This document shows positions 44,419-58,331 of a stretch of DNA of 64,000 nucleotides, piece after piece. The stretch spans positions 11,635,461 through 11,699,460 of the forward strand of contig NC_135561.1 in assembly GCF_964340395.1 (NCBI RefSeq), written 5' to 3'. Below the pieces are notes generated by a model. That model saw only the letters and a program-made list of their open reading frames with translations, did no database searches and was not told where the DNA came from. The position numbers and the translations under genes were made by a program. How positions within the stretch are numbered: position 1 is the first letter of the stretch; each line of letters opens with the position of its first letter. Source of the DNA: Glandiceps talaboti. Taxonomy: Eukaryota > Hemichordata > Enteropneusta > Spengelidae.

Positions 44419-47400
44419 TCACATGGAAGTCTCATCCTCCAGCTCTTCCTTTGCCTTATTAAACCAGGATTGGAACGGACTACCGGAAACTTTTTCCGTG
44501 TCATTAGAACGGAATCCCTTTCCTTCTAGTCGTCTCTTAGCTTGGTTGAACAGTGCTATAAATGAGTCCCGTAACCGTGGATCGATAAGATACTTGTAGG
44601 TTGTCATAGCAACATGGTTACCATGGCTACATGGTTCTGATGTGGTGTCTGAGCTCTGGATGTCTGATCCACCTTTCTCTTCATTAGGTGCTGCGTGACC
44701 AGATGTTGCATCCACAAAGTCTGCCACACGATTAGAAGTTTCTTTTTTCTGATAAAAAAAATAATATTTGCATTTACTTGTTTCTGAAATTCAAAATGAT
44801 CACAGTTATACTGTATTTTCCAGAACTAACTATTATTTTTTACTTTTAGCCTTACACCCTTTACATGTACTCACACTTGGTAGTGGACTAAATGACAAAT
44901 TACAACTTTGACCCTGGGTGAACTTTAACCTTTCAACTATGAAAAGCCTATAAAATTCGGCCGGACACTTTTTATTGACTGGTAGAAATCAACCAACCTA
45001 AAAATACTGTAAAACTTGAAATTTTCACTCATTTATTTTATTTAATTTGCTGAAAAACAACTACGCAAACAGAAATAGTGACTAAAATGTCTTCTAGTAC
45101 ATGAACACAATCTACTAGTCTTGTAATTAGTAAAAATTAGTCTCTAAGAACTAGCTGATGGCACTAAATTCATAAAAATTTTCCAGTATCAAAAAAATCT
45201 AGGTTTACAGTTACTGTAAAATCAATGTATAAAATCTTACCCCTGCAGTGGAGGGTGTGATTGGTTGATTCAACGTAATACACAGCACACCACTATCACT
45301 GTTCTTTCCGTGACACGTGACCTCTGACACAGGGAAGGCTTGTTGTTGTGTGTCTTCACTTGTACTGACAACAAACAAGACTTCAGGAGTCAGTAAAAGA
45401 CATCCACTGTGATGTAAACCATGGTATGTCACCTGAGTGTTCTCAAGGTACATTAGTATGGTTGCATTAGGTAGGGAGTGTAGCATCTTCCTGTGATCAA
45501 AGGATGATAAAAAAATGGAAGAATTATTGATGATTTTGATATCATTATTGATGATTTTTAGATAGTACAGTTATTGATGACAAAAACTGTACCACATATT
45601 TGTACAATACATACGAAGAAAATGACAAAAAAACTACAAAAATATTGAATTTCAAATGTAAAAATGGTGACCTGACACTTGGTAATCAACCTGATATGCT
45701 AAATTGAGACAAAGATGCTGCATTTGAAATGCTTTGACACAGCATTTGAACTGCTTTGACACAGCATTTGAACTGCTTTGATGCAGTATTTGAACTGCTT
45801 AGACGCACCATTTGAACTGCTTAGATGCAGCATTTGAACTGCTTAGATGCAGCATTTGAACTGCTTTGATGCAGCATTTGAACTGATTTGATGCAGCATT
45901 TGAACTGATTTGATGCAGCATTTGAACTGCTTAGATGCAGCATTTGAAGAACTGATTTGATGCAGCATTTGAAGAACTGATTTGATGCAGCATTTGAACT
46001 GCATAGATGCAACATTTGAACTGCTTAGATGCAACATTTGAACTGCTTTGATGTATAGTGAGTTTACCTATACTTTTGTGGTAAGATCAAAACATATGTA
46101 CATAGGTGAACTCACTTTCAGATATCAACATCACAAACAAAACCTAATACCTTTTAAACTCCATACTATAACCATGCCTACATGAATTATACAGTAAAGC
46201 AAAGAATATTGAGTTTAGTATATCAAAAAGAACAAGTGGGTGACCATGACAGTCACATGATATATAGAACATACCAGACATATTTTACATGGCCATTAGC
46301 TGCCATGGCTACCTGTTCAGTACAGGGAGCAAATCTTGGTTTAGGTATCTCTGTAAGACCAGCACCATGGAGTATACCTGTTGATACAAATAAAAAAAAA
46401 AAACACTTTTCAATTCAGAATTCATTTGTGTTGGTAAAAGGTTGTATCAAAATTAATTTTATTCCAAACACATTATATTGGTTACCTGAAATTTTTGACT
46501 GCGCACTTCAGACTTTGACAGATTGACCCCCCTCTCAAGAACATGTGACCATTCAGACAAACATCAAGTCACATTTGACCCTTACTGGGCTCACATGTCA
46601 ATAAGGTCACATGTTTAGAATAGGCCAATCACAGCGCTGAAGTATCATAACATCAATTCCACTGCTCACCTTGTCCAGTTTGAGACACAAATTCAGCAGC
46701 GCCCCCTAGTGGCTTAGTGACAACTCCAACTAAACCCCTACCCACACCTGAAATAACACCTGTAGCTTTCTGTGTTGTGGTAGAAGGTGTGGATGACTTG
46801 GTCCAACTTTTGATTGGTTGGTCTACAACACCAGCAACAGCACCTGAGTAAAACAAAGGATGGTTTGAAAAGTTACAAAATTTTCTGGTTCATTTACAAC
46901 TCTTAACACCCAACTAAAGTGTTTTTGTGTCACCCCTAGTGGTCAAACTACACAATCTTTTCTCTTTCTGATGACTAGAATATGGGGCATTAGCACAAGG
47001 TGTGACTTACCCAGCAAACTAATCCCAAATCCACTCAATCCTTGTTTAAATCCTTCACTGACTCTTTCCGGGATTTGTCGTCTGTGTTCTTCCTGTCTCA
47101 GCAAATGATCATTATCCAAGGACAGTCTATCCATGTTCCTGGCCATACTGCTAGCAAAGTTAGTAATGGAGGTCAGGGTACCTAGTGTGAAGATATGATA
47201 TTCATGTTAAGGGCACAGAAAGATGGCAGAGTCAACATAAAATTGACAATCCATGTTTTAGGGCCACCAATAGAATTCAATGTGTGACATATACACAAAC
47301 AGACTATCTTGTATGAAAATCAAAATTTGAGAATGTAGAATATTAAAGTCATGACAAAATAATTGTTCATGCATTGTATTTGCATAATTTGAGAGCTAAA

Positions 47401-49661
47401 TCATACTATGCAGGTTGCATCTTTGAATGCTTGTCAATACTGACAGGTATGAAGAAAAAACACAAAAACGATATGACTTTGATCAGATGTAAGGTTTTAC
47501 AACCCCTAACACCAAAGTAAAGTGTTTTCTGTATGTACCACGATCATTAATAACATCCATATCTAGTGTAAAAGTATACTGTTCCATTTGCTAATTGACC
47601 GCATTAGAAAGGCCACATGCAAGGCTTGTAAATAAACCAAATGAAACAGTATACTTTTACATTTGATATGAATGCTATCAATGATTCTGGCACATACAGA
47701 AAGTGCTTTACTTCAGTGTTACTCGTTTAAAAAAAAATAGCAGGTAGGAACATTTTTTTTTTGTGAATAAAACTTTATGAGTGGTGGTTGGGACTATCAC
47801 AGAACCCACATTAACATAAATAAATATCTGACCTGTAGAGACGTGTTTAACTAGGGATGAGGCACCCCCTGTTACACCAGTCATAAAGGCACTAGGACCT
47901 CTAATAAGACCTTCATACGGTAATCGGAATAAATCAGCCACTCCACTGCCAATACTTCTCACCAGTCCAGCTGGATTACCTAGAATTTCCAATGATCCCA
48001 GTACCCAACCTGATTAAATAAAATGTACACAAATTTATATATACATCAGTATAAAAAAACAGCACCAATGGCATAGTAGCACAACTGTACATTTTATGTC
48101 TTTTTTTTAAAACATGTATTTATTCATAGGCTGGTTCAGGCTGGCTGTTATCCAGGATGATTTGGATTGTGTTCTGATATGTATAATTGTTTGTTTGTTT
48201 GGTAGTTCATAGCTCAGTACTTGGCAGCCATATTAGATCTAACATGGCTTAATCTCCACATATTGGGATATTCATTTTAAAAACCTTTACACTGGGAGTG
48301 GTTTTTTCTCCTTGAACAAAGAAACAGAAAATGTTGAGATTTGTTATTTCTGAGGTGCATGTAACACATAAGGAACAAGACATTTAGTAGATAGCGTGTC
48401 TATTTACCTGCTTTGAAGAGAGCACCAGATGCATAGTGCATCGTTAGAGATTGCACCAACTGTCTTGTTGTGGTGAACACTGGACCATGTGAAAACTGCC
48501 CAAATGAGAGTGGTGTGTGATCTGATGCCAAATACAGCTTCAAAGAGGCGTGAACACTGGCTAGCACTGTGATTGGCTGGATATGAAAATGATTGACAGC
48601 TATCGGTGACATCATGGCAGTTGAGAGTGATTTCACCACTTGGGGCATGTCCTCCCATGTCATTGGCTGATACTGATCATGTGATGGCGAGAATCTGGAT
48701 TTGATTGGGTGCTTTGGGTCATGTGATATCCTGAAGCTGTCAATCACTTTGAGCATTTGGTAGATCAAATGGTCTTCCATGTAGATAGTGAGAGGTTTTG
48801 AAGACACAGAGACTTCATGTAGGCAGGATGCTTGTCGGTAGTTATCCATCTCAAAGACAAGTCGAGCTGCAAACAGACTCGTCTTGTAACTCTTCTCAGC
48901 TAGCTTCTCACTTGGCAGCAACATGAAGAAGTAATCTTCACTACCTCTGAAACTCATGGCTTTATCTTGTGCCACTAAAATTACCGGGAAGTCATAGTTA
49001 CCACCCAGAAATAGCTGGTTGTCTACTTGAAGGCTTCCAACTGATAACTGAACACACTGCTGCGTGGTGTTTGGGTGGTCAGGTTTAGTGTGGGGGAAGT
49101 ACGCAAGGTGAAGATTATCAAGGGAAAGTCTGAGTACCTCTATATTTTGGAACGGACTATGCAATTCATCAGCTAATATGATACACACTTGTGATGCAAG
49201 GACACTGCACTCGGGCACCAACAAACTCGTCTCACCATCAGAGCCTTCTTTATGTACATCTTTCAACATACTAGGTTTCTTTGCACCAGTGTGTCCTTCC
49301 ATTGTCAGCAGCTCTATGAAAACATGTGTGCACGTACCGACAGTCTGACAGTTAACCAAAGTATACCCACCATGGGGTAGCACCATAATCTCAGACTTTT
49401 GATTTCCGGATGATCCGATATCGATTCCGTCAGTCCACTGAATCTGATGCATAGATCCTTCCATCTTCATCTCAACATACAGAGTGTCTGTACTCCTTGC
49501 CATACTGATGTGCAGGTTGGGAATAGATCCAGGTTGTTTTGTCAGCTCTGGAAACTGTTGACGAAGACTTGGGAATTCATAATACACTGAACTGTCGGCT
49601 TCAACAACTGGTATTGCAGACAACCTGTCTTGTTCCTCTACCACTGTAACCGTATCTGTGT
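44419..49661 (-). CDS. VPS13B: VPS13B C-terminal exons (helical and PH-like regions)
   Basis: The 418-codon exon 49661-48408 (TVVEEQDRLSAIPVVE to GALFKAGK) is the largest VPS13B exon in the window. It is followed by GWVLGSLEILGNPAGLVRSI (48009-47833), the ARNMDRLSLD exon (47181-47011), TGVISGVGRGLVGVVTKPLG (46843-46670) and the short exon 46377-46275 (ILHGAGLTEIPKPRF to HVKYVW). Phases link all of them without a break. The Gly-rich amphipathic segments match the ATG2/VPS13 C-terminal membrane-binding region. LLLTPEVLFVVSTSEDTQQQ (45490-45241) and the last exon (44748-44419, YKYLIDPRLRDSFIALFNQA, stop TGA) form the PH-like end. The final residues LEDETSM are polar. Confidence 0.9.
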
Positions 49662-52600
49662 CTGGGAAAATAACATAAATTATGCTGTTATTCTAACACA
49701 AAATTTCACTAACTAAAATTTTGATTTTCAATATCAATTTAAGTAAAACTATGTAAAACTAAACTGATCACACCTATTTCACTGACAAATGGACTGATCC
49801 AGTAAGGGATACAATAGGATTGTGTCATTTGTAGTGATAGGGGAGGGGTGATTCTGATGAATACTAGAAATACTGATTAGAATTTAAAAGATCTATTCTT
49901 CACTCCTAAGATAAGTATTTTCAACTGGAATATGTATGCAGGTGAGTGCTGTCAATTTCAGCATTAATTTCATTCATGGAATTACTGTTTTAAACAGTAA
50001 TTTTTGTTGTTGAATGTTTTAGAATTTGAACATTTAATCTGACTCTCTCAAATCAAGTGGCTTCATTGACAGTTTTTTTTTTTGTTACCAGTGTTCTGAA
50101 TTTCAATCATTTTAAAATAACTACTTTTATGAATCTGATGGATTTATTCTTCACACAAATTAAAAAAAAAAAATTGACCAAGTATAATCTAATTTTTTCA
50201 TCAACTGACATGACAGACATTCCAAAATCTACATATTATATGAGAATAAATCCACCTTATTTTATTTTGACCTTCTAGCATTAGGTAAAATCTAGAAATC
50301 TAACCAATTCACACAACATAAATTGATAAGTTGAGAGCTTTTGACAACAAACTGTGAGTCTTGTTAACTCTACCAAAGGTGGCACTATTTATCATGATCA
50401 CATCAAAAAAGGTTCAGTTCCTGAAAATGAAAGTCATGTCAGATTTACTGAAAGGGAAATCATGACGGAAAATCTTACCATCCTTGTTTTCCGCACTCAA
50501 TCCTTGTCCATAATGCAACGGGAAGGGACAATTATTATGAATCATAACTCTGGGAGAATTGTCTCTGTCCACTGTGATGTAACACACTCCATGATACAAA
50601 CTATAGGTTACTGCAATAGCTAGGGGGTCTTCTCTTTCTCCTGATTGGATGGGTGGCTGCCTTGATGGCATGGCAACAGACTGCCTAGGCTCCTTTGGAT
50701 TCAAAGAAACAAACTGAGTCCATTTTCTTGTAATCTGATTTGCTGGCTCACTCTTCTCTTCATTTGCATATGTAAATGATATATATTGCACAGGTTTCTT
50801 GATTGGGCAGAATTGGCTTGTACTTGGCAGGTCCCAAAATTCGATTGGTTGAACAGTTGGACTGGTGGATGATTGGCATGCAGGAATGTTCTTGATATTT
50901 GGGTTTAGATCACCCCTGTTTATCTGAATAAATAAAGAAAATAATACGTCAGTATTTATAAATGACGTTTCAATTTTTATTTAAAGCTGCTAAAATAACA
51001 AATTTTTGTAAAAATTACACTGTGTGATCCCGCACTTCCATGTAGAACAAATGATCGCATCCTCATTTGCATATCATTTACATGCAAGTACACAATCCTG
51101 TTTTCAGAATTGCACTGCAGTGCAAATACCACTAGTATGTGTACACACACCAGTGCAAGTTAGTCTCTGGTACGTATGTAATAAAATAACGACTTGTAAT
51201 GCTGGTGATTTCACAGACTGTATCATCTACAAATTTTACACCCCCATATACTTATACCTACCTTAATGTTTGGATAGGTAAGTTCCACTGTTCTCATGTC
51301 TAAGTCTTCTTTACTCTTGTTAATCAACAGATATCTGTGTTTGATTGTCACCACTCTGATACCTTGCTTCACAGTTGATGCAATGGTCAAATAACAAACC
51401 TGCTGAACAAATAACATAAAAAAGTTTATTGTTATATTTTCCATTTGATTATATTTTCATAACAGTATTATGTCATAAAACTTAGTAATCCTTTCTTACA
51501 TTCTTCCCAAGAATGATAAGATTACAATATTGTTTTTATCAATTCATCTAAACAGCACCATTTATATAGCTTAGTTCTGTACAATACCGCCACTCATGGC
51601 GGCACTTTTTATAACGGCATCATTTATATACCCTAAACACTGTACGATACTGTTTTACAACTTTTTGACCACATGAGGGCGATATTCAACATTGCAGGCT
51701 TCTCCCCAGTACAGAGATAATGTAATCATAAGATGCCATGTCACATTTGTTAATAATGCACTTAACGGTAACCACCTATTTTTATATTTTACGATGATTC
51801 ACCTGATGAATATTAATATTTGTACATACAACTGACAAGCACCCTTTCAAGGCTGGGGAGATCCCTTGACATACATTTTCCTGTCTTCATTTGTCTGTTC
51901 GTTAATACTCACCTTCTGTTCTTTGTCGCCACACACAATACTGGTATGTGTGAAACCATCCAAAGGTAACACACCTTCAGGTTTGTTCAGTAGCGCATAT
52001 CTTCTACTGGCTGGGGGTGCTTCTTTCATCAGTTCTATAGCTTCAGACTTGTAACCGTGGATACTCAAGGAAATAGCACTCTGTGTACAGACATGATAAG
52101 AAAATCATCACAAAGGATAAACATCGTAAATTTAGTGACAACATATTTTTTTTTTTTACTATTCTGTATTACTTTACGCACTGCTATAGTTTAGTAGTTG
52201 GTGAAATTTGCGAGGTCATTCAACAACTGTAACTTAACCTTGATATTTAATGCACTATTTTGCTGGTGTACATTCAAGTTTTTTCACTAAAATAAAATCC
52301 CCATGAAAATACTTTCACTCACAGTTCCAATGCATACCTCCCTAAATCAGTATAAGTTAGATCCAGGCAAACCAACAAATTTCATTCTAAGATTCTAAGT
52401 ACATTTCACCCACCTTGAAATTCTGAGGAGTGATAACACTGCCTGGATGAATTACTAGCGGCAGTTCATCTTCTTCTAGGATTTGTAGATCTAATGATGT
52501 ATCATTGACTAATAGATAAGATGGTTTGATGTCTATCAGTACTGTGTTTAACACTGACCAGTATTGAGATAAATCTACTTTTAAGTCAATGTTTGGTAGT

Positions 52601-55233
52601 TGTGATGGTAAATCAGGTGTAGTAGGGGTCTTTACTTTATGCCCTTCAACTTTTAGACTTTTCAAATCACTGAAATAGATAAAAGTTTGAAAATGAAACA
52701 AATGTTAGAAACAGCTGGGATGCTATGCTAAAGGAGTAAAGTTGGTTAAATCTACCTTCGGTTCAACCAGTAAGGGTTCCATACCAGTGTTTTTGTGAAT
52801 GGTTAGTAGGTAAAGTCTATCTTTACTTCAACCAGTCAGGAGCCAGAGCTCCGTACCAGTGTTTTTGTGAAAGGTTAGCAGGTAAAGGCTATCATTAGTT
52901 CAACCAGTCAGGGTTCCATACCAGTTTTTGTGTTGTGCTTACCTTTCATTATAATCTATATCATTATAAGGCCAGTAATCTGTCAAATCAGACTGCCAAT
53001 CATAACACAGTGATTCAATGTCTGTGTCCCTCTGATCCTCTTTCTGTAAGTCACCAATCTGTTTGGTTGATATAGATACTGGTGGGTGTGATAACGCAGC
53101 CTCAGCACTGGAATAAAACAAATAATAAATGTAGTTACTGAAAACATGAAAGGTATTGTTCAAGAAGTCAGAAAATCAACATCTGGTGATATATACAATA
53201 CTTCCATCAAGCACTGACAATGACTGAGAACATTGCTAGGCTGAATGCCATGATTGATTATCCTGGAAGTTATATATCTAATCTGTGTTGAGGTCATGTA
53301 TTCCACTTGAGTTGAAAGGTCATATTTGAGTCTGAGCATTAGTCATGCAACTTACCTGAGTTGAAAGGTCACGTAATGCCACATTTCAGGTTCAATGTCA
53401 TAGAGTGTTATATTCTGTCCCTGTTCTATGACACTAAAATGTCGAATTGATTTAGTTTTTGTGGTTTCAACATTCATTACCACTGGTCTAGGAAGATGAC
53501 TTCTGACCACAAAGAGAGGACTAAACACAATCTGAAAACCAGAAAATAATATAATAATGTAAATAGCTGACAGAGTAATCTAGTATATCATGCACAAACC
53601 AAGTTGAACAAAAAATATGGAATATATAGTCTGGTTGTTCTACATCATGGCAGTGTGCATTTATGTCAAGACAACGTGTGTCTACATCACTGGAATCTGC
53701 TGTGTTCGAAATATAAGTCAACATGTTCAAAATTGAGCTTCAACTTTCCCGGATTTTCTTTGATATTACAGGCACTGTTATAAGTATGTTATTCTCCAAT
53801 ATTTAAATACTCGTGCCTAAGGGTTGTCATGATAACTTGCTAGATGAGTAGTGACAAAGGCCCCTTAGCTAGGTCACTTGCATATACAGACACAGATATA
53901 GACATACATATACACAGACACACAGACATATACAGACAGAGATATACAGACATACATATACACAGACACAGACATATATAGACACAGATATATACAGACA
54001 TACAGATATACAGACATAAAGAGATAGACTGATGTATGGAGAGATACCAAAATACAGAGACATAGACATACAGTAAGGGCTGGATTGAAAGACAGACAGA
54101 AAGAAAGACATGCACACAGACATACAAATACACAGATATATACAGACATATACTACCATTGTTACTTTAATCTGATGACATCGTAGAAAACTTACCAGTC
54201 TTTGCTCTGTAAATGTATGCTTCTCTTCATATATTTGACACCAAATGTAAATATGTTTGCCTCCTGTACAGGGGATCTGGAAATAATTATATTCAGATAA
54301 TTTGAACTGGTTCACAGTGTGCAACAATTGCTATTAAAATATGTTTTCATGGGAGTTGTCTAGCTAGACAAGTATGTCACTTCCACCTAAGTTTTGATGC
54401 CAACTCTGTACTGATAGGTGAAAGTGACTGAAAACGATGCATTTTATATTAACTTTAAAGCTTTCACTAAAACAAAAGTGAATATTCAGGTATCCTGAAG
54501 TATGCACAAGATTGTAACCATGGAAACAACCTACCTTGATCATGGTGTTTGTTCTTCTCATTTCTCCACTGATGGCAAACTGTTCTGACCAATCACAGCT
54601 CACATCAGACAGCCTCACTCTGACACCAGTGATGGCATCACCATCGCCAATGCATGATGGGAGTGTCCTTTTGGCAGGCAGGTGAAGCGTTTGTTTGTTC
54701 TGCATGGTTTTCAAGCCTAGGTTGGCCACTTTGACTAGCTGTACCTCAATGTCTTTGGTCAGTCTACTGGCAAAATACTGCTGCCCACTGATAGTGATCT
54801 GTAGAGATGAGGGAGAAGATTGTTTGTTTTTATGCTAAGACGAAAAACTCTCTGATATCATCAGTTCTATTATTGTGATAGGCCATATCATGTTCACATA
54901 TCTTAGACTCTGTGCTTGTATCTCAACTAAGACAGTTCTGTATTGCCATGTACAATATACAAAGTATGGGAGTTGCACAATCATAAACATTCAACAGATT
55001 GACAATATTTTAAAGCTGGATTCAAGACATATTATCTTTTACAGAGATTTCAAATTGTCTTGTTTAAACATTTGGTTCAAGTGTGAACAGGGCTTAGTGA
55101 TATTATTTATATTACCCCCCCCCCCCCCCCCCTCCATCATTGCCATCATCATGATTGTCATTATCATCATTTTGTTATAATCATCCTCTAAATTCTCCTC
55201 CTCATCCCCATAGTCTTTATCCTCATTGTCAGT

Positions 55234-55285
<52 letters not shown>

Positions 55286-58106
55286 CCACCACCACCACCA
55301 CCACCACCACCACCACCACCACCACCACCACCACCACCACCACCACCATCACCACCACCACCACCACCACCACCACCACCACCACCACCACCACCATCAT
55401 CATCATCAACAACAACATGACCACCACCAACAACAACAGCAAACACACCACCATCATCTCAAGCTCCATCAAAATTAAACATACCTGTTTCTGCAATGCT
55501 GATAAGTTTTTGACTTTAACAAACAGTGTAGCATTCTTCCCTTTGTGTTGTAGTGTATGTACTGTGGTTCCTACTTCGTCAATACTGAATGCATCAGACC
55601 ATTTCCAGTTACCCCATCCTTCAATACATACATGTAGTTGCTAAACGGAAAAAGACATTATTTTATATTGATAAAATACTGAAAAAAAATGGAAGTAAGT
55701 ATCAAAGTTTGCATGGCAGAACACCACAGTTCAGTTATTGAAAACAAAAGGATTGCACTATTTGGCCACTAGGGGCACTGTTTGGGGGTACAAACGTCAA
55801 GTGCCAGAATTCACACAAGTGATACGGCATACAATGACAAATGTCTTCTCTGAGTGTTTGTCAGCATCATACATGGAATTCTTAGCCAAGTGAAATAGTT
55901 TTTCTTTCATTGTTTTCAATAAACGTGATTTACCGAAAAGCATGAAGTTCTTTTCCATGTATATCATAAGTTCTTCACATACTATTATGATGATTTTTGT
56001 TTGTACAACAGCATCTCACAACTTATGTAACTTTGAAATCTTATAAAAAAGTCCTACTGCACTTGACTTATGTTCAGCCATTCTGGAGATTTCCTGCAAG
56101 GGTTTATGGGAAAACATTGTCAAGTTGACTCTTGATATAGTTTTATAGTCTAACAAACCTGCTTTGATTTGTGTGTTCTCCAGCTGTATCCATGCATCTT
56201 TCTACTCTCCAACACAATAGCTTCATCAGTTGCCACTTGACCAAGTCGTAAAGTCTCCTGGGTGTCATTACAAATCACGTAGTAATTCAACAACAACTCT
56301 TCCTTATCTGTTTTCCTATTCTGAAATGTGAATACAACAAAGGGACTTAAGTCTTTCATAGATACAGTCAGAGATACGTCCATGCTGGTTTAATAGGGCA
56401 TGGACCAGATTTTAACTTTCTTTTTTTCAGTGTTATTTATCAAAGGACCCAGTTTGGATAAGTATTAACAATTTAGCTGTGAAAAACAGTTGAAGATGCA
56501 TTATTCATAATTCCAAGAATTAATTGGACAGTAAAATATACTTACTTTGGAATGGTAAATTGGAAACGAATGCGACGTTTCAATTTGTCTAATACTAGGT
56601 CCATACTAGATGGATCAAAACATCACATTTGTTTCAAATTTACTGTTCCAAAGTAAGTATATTTTACCACCCTGAAAAACAGTTGTCCAACAGAGCTATA
56701 GAAAACATTCAAACAGTACAACAGAAATATCACAGACAGTATTTACAATAACAGACATACTTACGTTGGTCCATGACTGTAATGTTGTATTCAGGGTGTG
56801 AACTGTACTTACAATAACAGACATACTTACGTTGGTCCATGACTGCAATGTTGTATTCAGGGTATGAACTGTACTTTGTGCAATTCTCACAAAGACTGGA
56901 TCAAACTGTAGACAAGTCTCTATCTTGTTTTCTTTGATGTTAACAGAACCAACGAGGTCAAAAAATTCCACCAATGGCTGCATTGTTAGATTTCTGTACT
57001 CCAGTATTTCACATTGTACAGAACTTGACATCTGAAAAAATTAACGAATCACATACAGTTGAAATTACAACCCGTTACGTTTCAATGATCTGCCATATTT
57101 GATAAGAGCCAAATTCAATCAAGTAACATCAAGAAAAAACTTAGATAAGTAATATCTGTCAAACAAGTGATATCAACAAAACTTAGATACTTAGGTAATA
57201 TCTGACTTAGTGTCCAATTTATCATCAGTAATCCACCACAGATGCAACCATGTATTAGAATTCTTGGGCTGGGTTGTTTGAATTACTGTGTACAGGCAGA
57301 GCAAAGAGATAACGAAGGCTTGACACCCCTGTTACCTTGTTCAGGGTGGGGGAGGGGAGGGGTGTCACCCTTGTTACTTTGTCAAGGGTGACACCATGGT
57401 TACTTTAATTATGGGGTGGCAGGCTTGTTACTCTGTTATGGGGTGGCACCCTTGTAACTTTGTTCAAGGGGTGGTAACCTTGTAATTTATTTGGGAGAAC
57501 ACTGCAGCCAGCCATACCCCTAAATGTATTTCACAATTTTCAAGAAATTATAATATTAAACTAGCAACCTAATAAAAGATGTCACTCTCAAAAGTTTGCT
57601 CTTCCAATAGAATTGGCTGATGTGAGAGGGCGCCCTAACACAGCATACCTTCCAAACCTTGCACTGAAAAGTTGTTTGGCTTTGCAAGTAGCAACTAATG
57701 GATTCAATGAAGTGGTAATTTTACCTGTACATGAGTTCTATTGTTAGCACCTTGCCAGCAATTTAAGTATCCTGACGTCCCTTCCAATGTCCAGTTCATG
57801 AATTCTTGATCTGTTGGGCTGGTACCATCAAATTCAAATGGAAACAATTTCTTGGGTTGTGCTGCAACATAATTTCAGAATGTTAATTTCATGAGAGATT
57901 CTCTTCAACCATGTCTTAAGATACACAAATGAAGTTTTGCTATTTTTGAAGATGAGAACATTCTTGTCAGACAGGTGAAGTTTATACAATTTATAAGTAA
58001 AGTTATAACTCACAAATTTTGCAAAATACTCTAAATTATTTGTCATCATTGTTGTCACCATCATTGTTGTTGTTGTTGTTGTTGTTGTCATTATCATCTT
58101 CGTTAC

Positions 58107-58154
<48 letters not shown>

Positions 58155-58259
58155 GATGTCACCATCGTCTTTGCCTCCACCCCATTGTCATCATCAATGT
58201 TACCCCTCACCATCACCTCCCATCACCACCACCAACAACAACAACACCCCCCCCTCACC

Positions 58260-58331
<72 letters not shown>

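Noticed and set aside
46182-46526. 114-codon plus-strand frame
   Set aside because: It overlaps a VPS13B coding exon on the opposite strand that fits known family sequence and phase.
55039-55496. Poly-His, poly-Gly/Asp and poly-Pro open frames
   Set aside because: They are ATC and ACC trinucleotide tracts lying beyond a clear GTATGT donor of a VPS13B exon.
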